The notes beneath the pieces were generated by a model. That model saw nothing but the letters and a program-made list of their open reading frames with translations, ran no database searches and was not told the origin of the DNA. Shown piece by piece: positions 49,334-57,897 of a stretch of DNA of 64,000 nt. Numbering within the stretch: position 1 is the stretch's first letter; every line of letters starts with the position of its first letter. A program made the translations under genes and the position numbers. The stretch covers positions 77,001 to 141,000 of the forward strand of contig CACMXJ010000001.1 in the NCBI GenBank assembly GCA_902617625.1. The letters are read 5' to 3'. This DNA comes from an uncultured Pelagibacteraceae bacterium (GTDB lineage: Bacteria; Pseudomonadota; Alphaproteobacteria; Pelagibacterales; Pelagibacteraceae).

Positions 49334-50729
49334 CTTGCTTGTTATATAAAATTATATTTTTTAATTTGTTAATGTTATCATTCATCTCAGGATTATTTTC
49401 CTTTAATTTTTCAATAGTTTTTACAGAATGGATTATTGTCGTATGATCTCTATTAGAAAATTCCCGTCCTATTTCAGGTAAAGATTTTGTAGTTAAAATT
49501 TTAGTTAAATAAATTGCTGTTTGTCTCGGTCTAACTAAATATCTAGATCTTCTAGAGGATAACATTTCATTTTTACTGATTTTAAAAAATTTACAAACAA
49601 CTGTTTGAATTATATCAATATTTACAGTGTTTTCTTTTAAGTTTAACAAGTCTTTTAAAACAACTTTTGTTTCGGCTAAACTTGGCAATTTATTATAAAT
49701 TCTTGAAAAGGATGCAATACGATTTATTGCTCCAATTAATTCTCTAATATTTGTTTTTATCTTTGTGCTTATAAGATCTTGAATTTCATCCGAAATATTT
49801 AATTTCTCCGAATACAAAGTAGTTAGTTCATTAATTTTATGATTTAGAATTTTTTTTCTAAGATCGTATTCAGGTTTTTGAATATCAACTACTAAACCTC
49901 CAGAAAAACGGGATTTAATCCTTTCTTGAATTCTCATTAACTTATTTGGAGGTCTGTCTGCAGAAACAATTATTTGTGACCCTTTTTCTAAAAGTGCATT
50001 GAAAGTGTGAAAAAACTCCTCTTGCATAGCCTCTTTTCCATTCATAAATTGAATGTCATCTATTAATAATACATCTGTATTTCTGAAGTATTCTTTAAAT
50101 TTAACCATATCATTAGATTTTATTGACTTAACAAATTGGTACATAAAACGTTCAGCAGAAATAAACATAACTTTTTTATTCTTATTCATTTGATGACCAA
50201 TAGAATTTAATAGGTGTGTTTTTCCGAGTCCCACACCTCCATAGATGTAAAGTGGATTATAGTATGAAAAATTTTCAGAAACTTTTAATGAAGCTTCAAA
50301 TGCTATTTTGTTACTTGACCCAGTTAAAAAATTTTCAAATCTTTTATTTGGATCTATTCGAGTATATTGAAGATGAGTATCTTTTATAAAAGAAACTTTT
50401 TCATCTTTAACTGTTTGGCTAAGATCAATTGAGCTTTCAAGTTTTTTATCTCTATTTTCAATTATCTTAAATTCTATTCTTATAATTTCTTTTTTATGTT
50501 TTTTTATATTTTGTAATATTTGATCTAAATATCTTGATGTAATCCAATCTCTAATAAATCTAGTTGGCACAGACAACAAGATATAATTATTAAATTCTTC
50601 TACTAATTTTATTTTTCTAATCCAACTTTCATAAACTTCTGTGCCTAATTTTAATCTCAATTCAGACTGAATAAGTTCCCAATCTAAATTAAATCTTTCT
50701 AAGTTTTTATTAGTAAATGTGTTAATCAT
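49323..50729 (-). CDS. dnaA: chromosomal replication initiator DnaA
   Basis: A 468-residue AAA+ initiator. Domain I is SELRLKLGTEVYESWIRKIKL, Walker A is YGGVGLGKTHLLNSIG, Walker B is VLLIDDIQFMNGKEA, and the DNA-binding domain IV signature is REFSNRDHTTIIHSVKTI. It melts the replication origin by binding DnaA boxes. The 278 bp upstream to rpsT show no convincing DnaA box by eye, so I do not call an origin there. Confidence 0.97.
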   Translation of the reverse strand: MINTFTNKNLERFNLDWELIQSELRLKLGTEVYESWIRKIKLVEEFNNYILLSVPTRFIRDWITSRYLDQILQNIKKHKKEIIRIEFKIIENRDKKLESSIDLSQTVKDEKVSFIKDTHLQYTRIDPNKRFENFLTGSSNKIAFEASLKVSENFSYYNPLYIYGGVGLGKTHLLNSIGHQMNKNKKVMFISAERFMYQFVKSIKSNDMVKFKEYFRNTDVLLIDDIQFMNGKEAMQEEFFHTFNALLEKGSQIIVSADRPPNKLMRIQERIKSRFSGGLVVDIQKPEYDLRKKILNHKINELTTLYSEKLNISDEIQDLISTKIKTNIRELIGAINRIASFSRIYNKLPSLAETKVVLKDLLNLKENTVNIDIIQTVVCKFFKISKNEMLSSRRSRYLVRPRQTAIYLTKILTTKSLPEIGREFSNRDHTTIIHSVKTIEKLKENNPEMNDNINKLKNIILYNKQDEI

Positions 50730-50978
50730 CCTTTTTTTTTGGGGAGAGTCCAGTTAGATCTATAATAAAATTATTGCAACAAATTATTTCTATTTGGAAA
50801 AAAAAAATAAAATCTACGATTGTGTAAAAAAATTTTTTTTTAAAAATTTCTTTGACAAAAAGAATTTTTATGCATCAAAAGAAAATAAAATTTATAATTG
50901 AATTAAATATATTATTTTTTTACTAATTCTAAATATTGTAAATTAAAGTCAATATCTAATATATGATGCGTATTCTTT

Positions 50979-50993
50979 AAGTTGAATCAACTT
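50979..50993. repeat. perfect palindrome upstream of dnaA and downstream of rpsT
   Basis: AAGTTGA-A-TCAACTT, two perfect 7-bp arms with one central base, 15 nt beyond the rpsT stop. No T-run follows on either strand, so it is not a typical terminator. It may be an operator or a 3' hairpin for rpsT. The surrounding 278-bp dnaA-rpsT gap is otherwise AT-rich, with long A/T runs. Confidence 0.4.
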
Positions 50994-51007
50994 GAGGTAT
51001 AGAACAA

Positions 51008-51268
51008 TTACAATGAAGCAATTTTTCTTGTTATTCTAGAAACATTTCTTGAAGCATTTTGTTTTTTTACAATTCCGGTTTTTGCTACTTTCATTAGTTC
51101 AGAATTCAACTTGGGTAAGAATTTTAATGCCTCGGGTTTCTTTTTATTTTCTATCAATGCGTTCATTTTTTTTAGTGCATTTTTATATCTGCTTTTCCTA
51201 GCTTTATTAACAGATGTTTGCTTTGATATTCTTCTTATTCTTTTTATTGCTGATTTTGTATTAGCCAT
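51008..51268 (-). CDS. rpsT: 30S ribosomal protein S20
   Basis: An 86-residue basic helical protein beginning MANTKSAIKRIRRISKQ and ending in KNASRNVSRITRKI as read with its neighbours, both typical of S20. It binds 16S rRNA. It lies between dnaA and mutM on the same strand, as in many alphaproteobacteria. Confidence 0.97.
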   Translation of the reverse strand: MANTKSAIKRIRRISKQTSVNKARKSRYKNALKKMNALIENKKKPEALKFLPKLNSELMKVAKTGIVKKQNASRNVSRITRKIASL

Positions 51269-51319
51269 TATTTTGCAGGGGTATATCTGCTTAAATTGAT
51301 ATGGTCAATAATATATTTA

Positions 51320-52183
51320 TTATTTTTGACATATTTTGCAGTAAAAAGTTGATCTATTTGATTGAATAATTTTATCTATAGTGCCTAGACAATTTGATCT
51401 TTTACAATTTTTTTTATCTCTACCGTAAACTTTAAATTTTTTTTGAAATTGACCTGTGTCACCGGTTGTATTTTTAAAATCTCTAATAGTTGATCCACCT
51501 TCTTTAATAGCTCTATACAAAATTTTTTTTGAATTTTTAATTATTTTTTTTAATTGGGATTTGTGTAGATCTTTAGCTGGAGTAAGTGGATTTATTTTAG
51601 ATGAATATAATATCTCACATGCATAAATATTACCTATTCCAGAAACAAATTTTTGATCTAATAAAAAACCTTTAATATCTTTCTTCTTTTCTTTAAAAAA
51701 ATTTGTAAGATAATTCAAATTGAATTTCTTATCGAAAGGTTCTGGACCATAATTTTTAAATAAATTTTTTAAATTTTCTTTATCTTTTATAAACAAGAAA
51801 AAACCAAATCTTCTAGGATCATTATAAATTAACTTGATATCATCAAAAAAAAATTCAATGTGATTATGTTTTTTTGGTAAGATTGGGGAATGATAAAAAC
51901 TAGTGTTTGTAAGTAAGTTTTTTTTCTTATTTTTGATTATGTGAATTGTTCCTGACATACCTAAATGAATTACACAAAAACTTTTATTTTGGAACATTAG
52001 GATTATATATTTTGAAAATCTTTGTATATTTGAAATAAATTGATTCTTTAACTTATTTTCAAAATATGGTTTTAGTTTAAATCTTAAATTTCTGTTTCTA
52101 ACTAAAACTTTATTGATTTTTTTAGCTTTTATATTTTTTGATAATGATTGTCGTACAATTTCTACTTCTGGTAATTCTGGCAT
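51320..52183 (-). CDS. mutM: formamidopyrimidine-DNA glycosylase
   Basis: A base-excision repair enzyme removing 8-oxoguanine, 287 residues. The N-terminal catalytic motif PELPEVE (Pro2 after Met removal, Glu3), the helix-two-turns-helix region FVSGIGNIYACEILY, and the C-terminal zinc finger (KNCKRSNCLGT and FYCKICQK) are all present. It is divergent from ubiE with a 33-bp gap. It may be co-transcribed with rpsT downstream. Confidence 0.96.
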   Translation of the reverse strand: MPELPEVEIVRQSLSKNIKAKKINKVLVRNRNLRFKLKPYFENKLKNQFISNIQRFSKYIILMFQNKSFCVIHLGMSGTIHIIKNKKKNLLTNTSFYHSPILPKKHNHIEFFFDDIKLIYNDPRRFGFFLFIKDKENLKNLFKNYGPEPFDKKFNLNYLTNFFKEKKKDIKGFLLDQKFVSGIGNIYACEILYSSKINPLTPAKDLHKSQLKKIIKNSKKILYRAIKEGGSTIRDFKNTTGDTGQFQKKFKVYGRDKKNCKRSNCLGTIDKIIQSNRSTFYCKICQK

Positions 52184-52216
52184 TTAATATTATATTAAAG
52201 GAATAATTTTTTTAAA

Positions 52217-52921
52217 ATGCAACAAATTCTTCAAAATAAAAAAGGTCTTGTACAAAATGTTTTTGATCAAGTTTTTGATAAATATGATTTAATGAATGAT
52301 TGTATGTCTCTTGGGATACATAGATTGTGGAAAAAAGATCTAATAAATATGATGGGTCCATCTAAAGGTAAAAATTTAATCGATGTCGCTTGTGGTACTG
52401 GGGATGTTGGAAAACTTTATTTAGATAATACAGCTATTGATAGTCAAATAACTTGTGTCGATCCTAACAAAGGAATGATTGATAAAGGTAAAAAAAAATT
52501 GGCAAATTATAAAAATATCAAATGGGTTGTTTCGAAAGCTGAAAAACTGCCCTTTCAAAATAATTCATTTGATTACTATACAATCAGTTTTGGATTAAGA
52601 AATACTGAAAGCTTAGAAAAATCTTTATCTGAGGCCTACAGAGTATTAAAACCTGGAGGGAGATTTTTTTGTTTAGAGTTTTCTAAAATACAAAATAAAA
52701 AATTAGAATTTATTTATAAACAATATTCTAAACTTATTCCTATAGTAGGAAAATATATTGTCGGGCAAAAAGAGCCTTATGAATATTTAATTGAAAGTAT
52801 AGAAAATTTTATCAATCAAGAGGAGTTATTAGATTTAATGAAAAAAAGTTATTTTGAAAAGTGTAATTATAGAAATTTAAGTAATGGGATAGTTTCAATT
52901 CATAGTGGTTGGAAAATTTAA
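52217..52921 (+). CDS. ubiE: ubiquinone/menaquinone C-methyltransferase
   Basis: A SAM-dependent C-methyltransferase of quinone synthesis, 234 residues. It has N-terminal YDLMNDCMSLGIHRLWKK, SAM motif DVACGTGDVGK, DPNKGMI and the UbiE-specific FGLRNTESLEKSLSEAYRVL. It is followed by ubiB with a one-base overlap (TAATG), a classical ubiE-ubiB pair. Confidence 0.97.
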   Translation: MQQILQNKKGLVQNVFDQVFDKYDLMNDCMSLGIHRLWKKDLINMMGPSKGKNLIDVACGTGDVGKLYLDNTAIDSQITCVDPNKGMIDKGKKKLANYKNIKWVVSKAEKLPFQNNSFDYYTISFGLRNTESLEKSLSEAYRVLKPGGRFFCLEFSKIQNKKLEFIYKQYSKLIPIVGKYIVGQKEPYEYLIESIENFINQEELLDLMKKSYFEKCNYRNLSNGIVSIHSGWKI

Positions 52922-54489
52922 TGATTAAAAAAATAATTACATTGTTTAAACTTGGAAGAAAAATTGCAAAATCTGATATTTTAAATATCGTTTCAAAATT
53001 TCAAAAACCACCGTTAGCAATCAAATTATTATTTAAAGTACTTGCATTGTCTTTTTTTGAGAAAAAAGAAATCAATTTAAATAAAAATGAGGGTGAGAGA
53101 TTATCGGATACATTGGAGTCTATGGGCACAACTTTCATCAAACTTGGTCAATTCCTTGCAACAAGACCTGACATTATTGGTGAAGATCTTTCTAAACAAC
53201 TCGAAAATCTTCAGGATAAACTTCCACCGTTTTCATTAGAAGAGGCTAAAAAAATAATAAAAAATGATTTAGGAGAGGATACTTTCAATTCAATTATAAA
53301 TTTAAGTGAACCTGTGGCTGCAGCATCTATAGCTCAAGTTCACAAAGCTCAAATAAATGACAATGGAACATTAAAAGATGTAGCAATTAAAATCTTGAGA
53401 CCAAATATAAAAAAAATTTTTAATGATGAAATAGATGCAATGATGCTTTTTGCTTTTTTGATAGAGTCATTTAAGAAAAAGACAAAAAGATTAAAATTAG
53501 TAGAAGTAGTTTTTTTATTAAAAGAAATTACTAACCTAGAAATGGACCTAAGATTTGAGGCTGCAGCTGCAAATGAATATGCAGAAAATACTAAAAACGA
53601 TGTAGGATTTAGGGTGCCTGAAATTTTTTGGAATTTTACAAATGAAAATGTGATGACATTAGATTGGGTTGATGGAATTTCCATTAGAGAAACAGAGGAG
53701 CTGAAAAAAAGAAATTTAGATATTGAGAAAATTGCAAACGATATTATTCAAAATTTTTTGAGACACGCGGTCAGAGATGGTTTTTTTCATGCGGATATGC
53801 ACCAAGGAAATATATTTATAGATAATAACGGCCATATCGTTCCAATAGATTTTGGAATAATGGGCAGACTCGACAAAATGAGCAAAAGATTTTTAGCAGA
53901 AATATTATTTGGTTTCATTCAAAGAGATTACCGCAAAGTTGCAGAAGTACATTTAGTGGCAGGCTTAGTTCCAAAAGAGGTCCCAATAGATGATCTTGCT
54001 CAAGCATTAAGATCTATTGGAGAACCTATTTTTGGTCAATCCGTCAAAGATATTTCAGGTGGAAAATTATTAAAACAATTATTCGATGTTACAGAAAAAT
54101 TTAACATGCAAACACAACCTCAACTTCTAATGCTACAAAAAACAATGGTCGTTGTGGAAGGTGTAGCTAGAAAATTAAATCCAAATACAAACATTTGGAC
54201 TACATCTAAACCTGTTTTAGAAAATTGGTTAAGAGAAACAAAAGATCCTATGACCGCAATTAATGAGACAATTCAAAGTACTACTGAAGTCATTAAAAGA
54301 TTACCTGAATTCCCAGAAATAATGGATAAAGCTAATCAAGCTCTAACATATTTAGCCAGTGGTCAAATTCCGCAAAATTCAAACTCTTATAACGCTTTAA
54401 ATACAAAAAAATCAGAAATGACCGCTTTTAGAAATCAATCAATTATTGGCTTTTTAGTCCTTGTAATTTTTGGTCTATTGGTATTTTAA
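52921..54489 (+). CDS. ubiB: UbiB-family atypical kinase for ubiquinone synthesis
   Basis: 522 residues counted from the ATG at 52921, which overlaps the ubiE stop; the frame extends 12 nt further up inside ubiE, but that start is less likely. It has the KxGQ motif (FIKLGQFLATRPD), the Ala-rich loop EPVAAASIAQVHKAQ, the catalytic HADMHQGNIF block and the DFG-like DFGIMGRL. A C-terminal hydrophobic helix ends the protein. UbiB proteins are ADCK/Coq8 ATPases needed for coenzyme Q synthesis. Confidence 0.95.
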   Translation: MIKKIITLFKLGRKIAKSDILNIVSKFQKPPLAIKLLFKVLALSFFEKKEINLNKNEGERLSDTLESMGTTFIKLGQFLATRPDIIGEDLSKQLENLQDKLPPFSLEEAKKIIKNDLGEDTFNSIINLSEPVAAASIAQVHKAQINDNGTLKDVAIKILRPNIKKIFNDEIDAMMLFAFLIESFKKKTKRLKLVEVVFLLKEITNLEMDLRFEAAAANEYAENTKNDVGFRVPEIFWNFTNENVMTLDWVDGISIRETEELKKRNLDIEKIANDIIQNFLRHAVRDGFFHADMHQGNIFIDNNGHIVPIDFGIMGRLDKMSKRFLAEILFGFIQRDYRKVAEVHLVAGLVPKEVPIDDLAQALRSIGEPIFGQSVKDISGGKLLKQLFDVTEKFNMQTQPQLLMLQKTMVVVEGVARKLNPNTNIWTTSKPVLENWLRETKDPMTAINETIQSTTEVIKRLPEFPEIMDKANQALTYLASGQIPQNSNSYNALNTKKSEMTAFRNQSIIGFLVLVIFGLLVF

Positions 54490-54497
54490 TCCATTTC

Positions 54498-55697
54498 ATG
54501 AGTAACTTGAATAATAAAAAAATCTTAATAATAATTTGTGGAGGTATAGCTGCATATAAAAGCCTTGAATTAATCAGGCTCTTAAAAAAAGATGGTGTAA
54601 GTATAAAAACAATTCTTACTAAAAGTGGTGCTGAATTTGTAACACCTCTTTCAATCACCTCTTTATCTCAATCTAAAGTTTATCAGGATCTTTTTAGTAT
54701 AGAAAATGAGGCGGAAATGGATCACATAAGTCTTTCAAGATGGGCAGATCTCATTTTAATCGCACCTGCAACAGCTAATACGATATCTAAACTTGCTAAT
54801 GGAAATTCAGATGATTTAGCTTCAACCGTTGCACTTGCGTCAAATAAAAAAATTTTTATTGCTCCTGCAATGAATGTAAGAATGTGGGAACATCAGTCCA
54901 CCAAACAAAATATAACAAAACTTAAAACCTATAACTATGAACTAATTGGTCCTAAAATTGGAGATATGGCATGCGGGGAATATGGTGAAGGCAAAATGTT
55001 AGAACCTAAAGAGATAATTGATAACCTTAAAATTTATTTCAAAAATTTAAAACTTAGAAATAAATTAAAGGCAATCGTAACTGCAGGACCCACTAAAGAG
55101 TACATTGATCCGGTAAGGTATATATCTAATAAATCGAGTGGCAAACAAGGTTATGAAATTGCGAAATCATTATCAAAAAAGGGTTTTGAAACAACTTTAA
55201 TTTCAGGTCCAACAAATTTAAAAGTAAATGATGATATTAATTTGATCAAGGTTGAAACTGCTGAAGAGATGTTTCAATCGACACTTAAAAGTTTGCCAGC
55301 TGATGTTGCAATATTTTCAGCAGCAGTGTGTGATTATAAAGTGAAAGAAACTTCTAAAATAAAAATAAAAAAACAAGATGAAATTAGTTTAGAATTAGAA
55401 AAAAACGTAGATATTCTTGATTATGTCTCTAATCATAACTCCTTAAGACCAAAACTTGTGGTAGGTTTTGCAGCTGAAACGAATGATTTAGAAAACTATG
55501 CTAAAAAAAAACTAAGTGAAAAAAACTGTGACTGGATAGTTGCAAATGATGTATCAAGTAAATCAATTGGTTTTGACTCAGAATTTAATGAAGTATCAAT
55601 TCTTTATAAAAATAAAAAGATAGACAGACTTAAATATAAATCTAAATCAGAAATTTCAGACGAATTAGTAGAAAAAATTATTAATCATCTAAACTAA
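54498..55697 (+). CDS. coaBC: bifunctional phosphopantothenoylcysteine decarboxylase/synthetase
   Basis: Makes 4'-phosphopantetheine for coenzyme A, 399 residues. The N-terminal CoaC half has the FMN flavoprotein pattern IICGGIAAYKSLELI, the active-site His in MDHISLSRWAD, the PAMN motif and Cys in GDMACGEYGEGKM. The C-terminal CoaB half has TAGPTKEYIDPVRYISNKSSG and AAVCDYKVKE. It overlaps dut by one base (TAATG). The operon order ubiB-coaBC-dut matches other alphaproteobacteria. Confidence 0.96.
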   Translation: MSNLNNKKILIIICGGIAAYKSLELIRLLKKDGVSIKTILTKSGAEFVTPLSITSLSQSKVYQDLFSIENEAEMDHISLSRWADLILIAPATANTISKLANGNSDDLASTVALASNKKIFIAPAMNVRMWEHQSTKQNITKLKTYNYELIGPKIGDMACGEYGEGKMLEPKEIIDNLKIYFKNLKLRNKLKAIVTAGPTKEYIDPVRYISNKSSGKQGYEIAKSLSKKGFETTLISGPTNLKVNDDINLIKVETAEEMFQSTLKSLPADVAIFSAAVCDYKVKETSKIKIKKQDEISLELEKNVDILDYVSNHNSLRPKLVVGFAAETNDLENYAKKKLSEKNCDWIVANDVSSKSIGFDSEFNEVSILYKNKKIDRLKYKSKSEISDELVEKIINHLN

Positions 55698-56134
55698 TGA
55701 TTAAAGTTTTAGTAAAAAAATTAGAACCTGCTGTAAAATTACCATCATATAAAACAAGTGGCGCATCTGGTATGGACCTAATGGCTTATATAGATAAATC
55801 AATCGAATTAGAGCCAGGAGAGTCATGTCTAGTACCGACTGGATTATCAGTTGCATTTCCTAAAGAATATGAAATTCAAATTAGACCTAGATCAGGATTA
55901 GCGGCAAAAAATAATATTAGTGTTTTAAATACACCTGGTACTATTGACAGTGATTATAGAGGAGAAATAAAAGTCATTTTATTTAATCATAGTAACAAAA
56001 GTTTTAAAATCCATAAAAATGATAGAATCGCTCAAATGATTTTAACTCCAGTTATAAAAATGGATTTAGAAGAAACGAACGAACTCCCAGAGTCAATAAG
56101 AGGAGCGGGGGGTTTTGGTTCAACTGGCAAATGA
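55697..56134 (+). CDS. dut: dUTP diphosphatase
   Basis: A 145-residue homotrimeric dUTPase that removes dUTP and supplies dUMP. The five motifs are visible: SGASGMDLMAY, RPRSGLAAKN, GTIDSDYRGE, NDRIAQMIL and RGAGGFGSTG. It overlaps both coaBC and the downstream ThiF-like gene. Confidence 0.97.
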   Translation: MIKVLVKKLEPAVKLPSYKTSGASGMDLMAYIDKSIELEPGESCLVPTGLSVAFPKEYEIQIRPRSGLAAKNNISVLNTPGTIDSDYRGEIKVILFNHSNKSFKIHKNDRIAQMILTPVIKMDLEETNELPESIRGAGGFGSTGK

Positions 56135-56868
56135 GAGAAAGTCTAAACAAATCTCAGATTGAAAGATTCTCTAGACAATTAGTTTTAAAAAACATAGGTG
56201 CGAAAGGTCAAAAAAAAATTTTATCCTCTAAAATTTTAATTGTTGGTGTTGGAGGTTTGGGCTGTCCAGCTGCAGAAAATCTAGTAAGAGCCGGTATTGG
56301 AAATATTGGTCTAATCGATAACGATATTGTTAACCTTTCTAATATACATAGACAAAGCTTATTTACCTCCAAAGATATAAAAAAATCAAAGGTTAGTGTA
56401 GCTGCAAAAAAACTAAGAGAAATAAATCCATCTACCAAAATTAAAACATACAAATCAAGACTCGATAGGAGTAATATCAAAAATATTATTAAGAATTATG
56501 AAATTATAATTGATGGTTCAGATAATTTTAAAACTAAATTTTTAATTAATGATTATTGTAAAAAATTAAAAAAAAAATTAGTGACGGGAGCAATTAGCAA
56601 ATTTGATGGTCATGTATTTACATTTGATTTTAATGATAAAAAAACAGCTTCTTTAAAAAGTTTCTACCAAGAAAATGAGATTTCAGACAATTACCTTAAT
56701 TGTGAATTTGAGGGAGTTTTAGGCACAACTGCATCAATTGTTGGAACAACTCAGGCAAATGAGGCATTGAAAATGATTATGAAAATTGGTCAAAACTTAA
56801 AAAATCAAATATTAATTATAGATCTTCTAAATCTTAATTTTAGAAAAGTTAAATTTAATAAGAAATAA
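56131..56868 (+). CDS. ThiF/MoeB/HesA-family adenylyltransferase
   Basis: A 245-residue E1-like enzyme. It has the ATP-binding GVGGLGCPAAENLVRAGIGN, DNDIVNLSNIHRQSLF, and DGSDNFKTKFLIND with the catalytic Asp. Near the end it has CEFEGVLGTTASIVGTTQANEAL. The Cys-x2-Cys zinc pairs of MoeB and ThiF are not visible, and no MoaD/ThiS-like carrier gene is in the window. The target (molybdopterin, thiazole or another sulfur carrier) is therefore undecided. It overlaps dut by 4 bp. Confidence 0.86.
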   Translation: MRESLNKSQIERFSRQLVLKNIGAKGQKKILSSKILIVGVGGLGCPAAENLVRAGIGNIGLIDNDIVNLSNIHRQSLFTSKDIKKSKVSVAAKKLREINPSTKIKTYKSRLDRSNIKNIIKNYEIIIDGSDNFKTKFLINDYCKKLKKKLVTGAISKFDGHVFTFDFNDKKTASLKSFYQENEISDNYLNCEFEGVLGTTASIVGTTQANEALKMIMKIGQNLKNQILIIDLLNLNFRKVKFNKK

Positions 56869-56882
56869 GGTGTTGTTAAATA

Positions 56883-57323
56883 ATGAAAAAATTATATTTT
56901 TTGATTTTAATCTGGATTTTTTTTCCATCAAACGTTTTTGCTGATGAAACTTTTCTCTCATTAAAAAAAGATAAGGTAAATGTTAGATATGGACCAGGAT
57001 TTGAATATCCTATTAAATATATTTATAAAAAAATTAATTTACCTATAAAGCAGATTGATAAAAAAGAAAATTTTAGGAGAATTATAGATCTCAAAAATAA
57101 TAGTGGATGGATACATATCTCTCAACTTAAGAAAGTAAATTCCATTATACCTAAAACAGATAAAATCTTGTTCAGCAAACCAACAAATTTTTCAAAGCCT
57201 TTAGCAAAAATAGAAAAGGGTAGAGTTTTGTTATTTCAAAATTGTAGTGATGATTGGTGTAAGATAAAAACTGGTAATTTTAAAGGCTGGATTCAATTAG
57301 GAAATATTTGGGGTCTTAACTAG
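56883..57323 (+). CDS. exported bacterial SH3-domain protein
   Basis: 146 residues with an N-terminal signal peptide (about 1-21, cleavage near SNVFA-DET). Two SH3b-like repeats follow: one opens with KDKVNVRYGPGFEYPIKYI, and the second contains GRVLLFQNCSDDWCKIKTG and ends GWIQLGNIWGLN. SH3b domains usually bind peptidoglycan or act as periplasmic adaptors. It is the last gene of the ubiE-to-SH3 plus-strand run. Confidence 0.82.
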   Translation: MKKLYFLILIWIFFPSNVFADETFLSLKKDKVNVRYGPGFEYPIKYIYKKINLPIKQIDKKENFRRIIDLKNNSGWIHISQLKKVNSIIPKTDKILFSKPTNFSKPLAKIEKGRVLLFQNCSDDWCKIKTGNFKGWIQLGNIWGLN

Positions 57324-57355
57324 TCTTCATCACCCTTATTTAATTTTATCGTAAA

Positions 57356-57535
57356 CTAATTTTGTTGCTCACAAACATCCTTGATTACTGGAGCGTTTGC
57401 ACAGTCTAAGCATTTTGTTTTCTGAACAATGCAACCATCGTCAAGAACTTCAACGTCTACAATTTTATCACACTTAGAACAAGTTGAAGAAATTGTTAGT
57501 CCACATTTTTTACAATTATAATTTTCTGTTTGCAT
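57356..57535 (-). CDS. 59-residue zinc-ribbon-like protein
   Basis: The ATG at 57535 gives 59 residues, and I prefer it to the longer frame from 57580, whose extra 15 residues look non-coding. Cysteines are paired: CKKCGLTISSTCSKCDK, then C-x-x-C in TKCLDCANAP, then a last Cys near VCEQQN. The first four form a plausible zinc ribbon. It is not recognisable as a named family. Two Fur-box-like repeats lie 46-95 bp upstream, so metal-controlled expression is a fair guess. Confidence 0.65.
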   Translation of the reverse strand: MQTENYNCKKCGLTISSTCSKCDKIVDVEVLDDGCIVQKTKCLDCANAPVIKDVCEQQN

Positions 57536-57580
57536 AAGAAAAAAGTAATCATAAATAAAATTATTGCAATTACTTTTCAT

Positions 57581-57630
57581 GCGAATGATTATTATTAGCG
57601 TAATTTTTTTTGAGAATGATTACTAATAGC
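57581..57630 (-). promoter_or_regulatory. tandem Fur-box-like repeats upstream of the zinc-ribbon gene
   Basis: Two 19-bp copies, at 57581-57599 and 57612-57630, agree with each other at 16 of 19 positions. Against the classical Fur consensus (GATAATGATAATCATTATC) the first matches 15 of 19 (minus strand) and the second 13 of 19. They are 31 bp apart (three helical turns), on the same face of the DNA. Each is followed by a T-run. Binding by Fur, Mur or Zur is inference. Confidence 0.5.
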
Positions 57631-57657
57631 TTTTTTTTTGGGGGATATTGAAACTTC

Positions 57658-57897
57658 TCATTTTTTTGACTTGCTTGTCCACCATTTATCTAAAATAAAA
57701 TACCAAATTGAATTCGCAATCGGTTCAACAATTGCATCCGTTAGAGCAATTTTAAAAGAAACATCCGCTACTATCATTAAAACTGTAATCGCTATTGCAA
57801 AATGTCCAATTGTATAAATTACAGTTCTAAGTAAAGAGCCTTTATTATTTTGATAAATATTTTGAGATGCTTGAAATATACCTTTAGTAATTTCCAT
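57658..57897 (-). CDS. DUF2061 small membrane protein
   Basis: 79 residues with two hydrophobic helices (about 25-45 and 48-70). It shows the DUF2061 pattern LLRTVIYTIGHFAIAITVL and ALTDAIVEPIANSIWYF, and ends in a Lys-rich tail. Function unknown. It overlaps the hydroxylase gene by 3 bp (TGATG) and probably shares the katG transcript. Confidence 0.82.
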   Translation of the reverse strand: MEITKGIFQASQNIYQNNKGSLLRTVIYTIGHFAIAITVLMIVADVSFKIALTDAIVEPIANSIWYFILDKWWTSKSKK

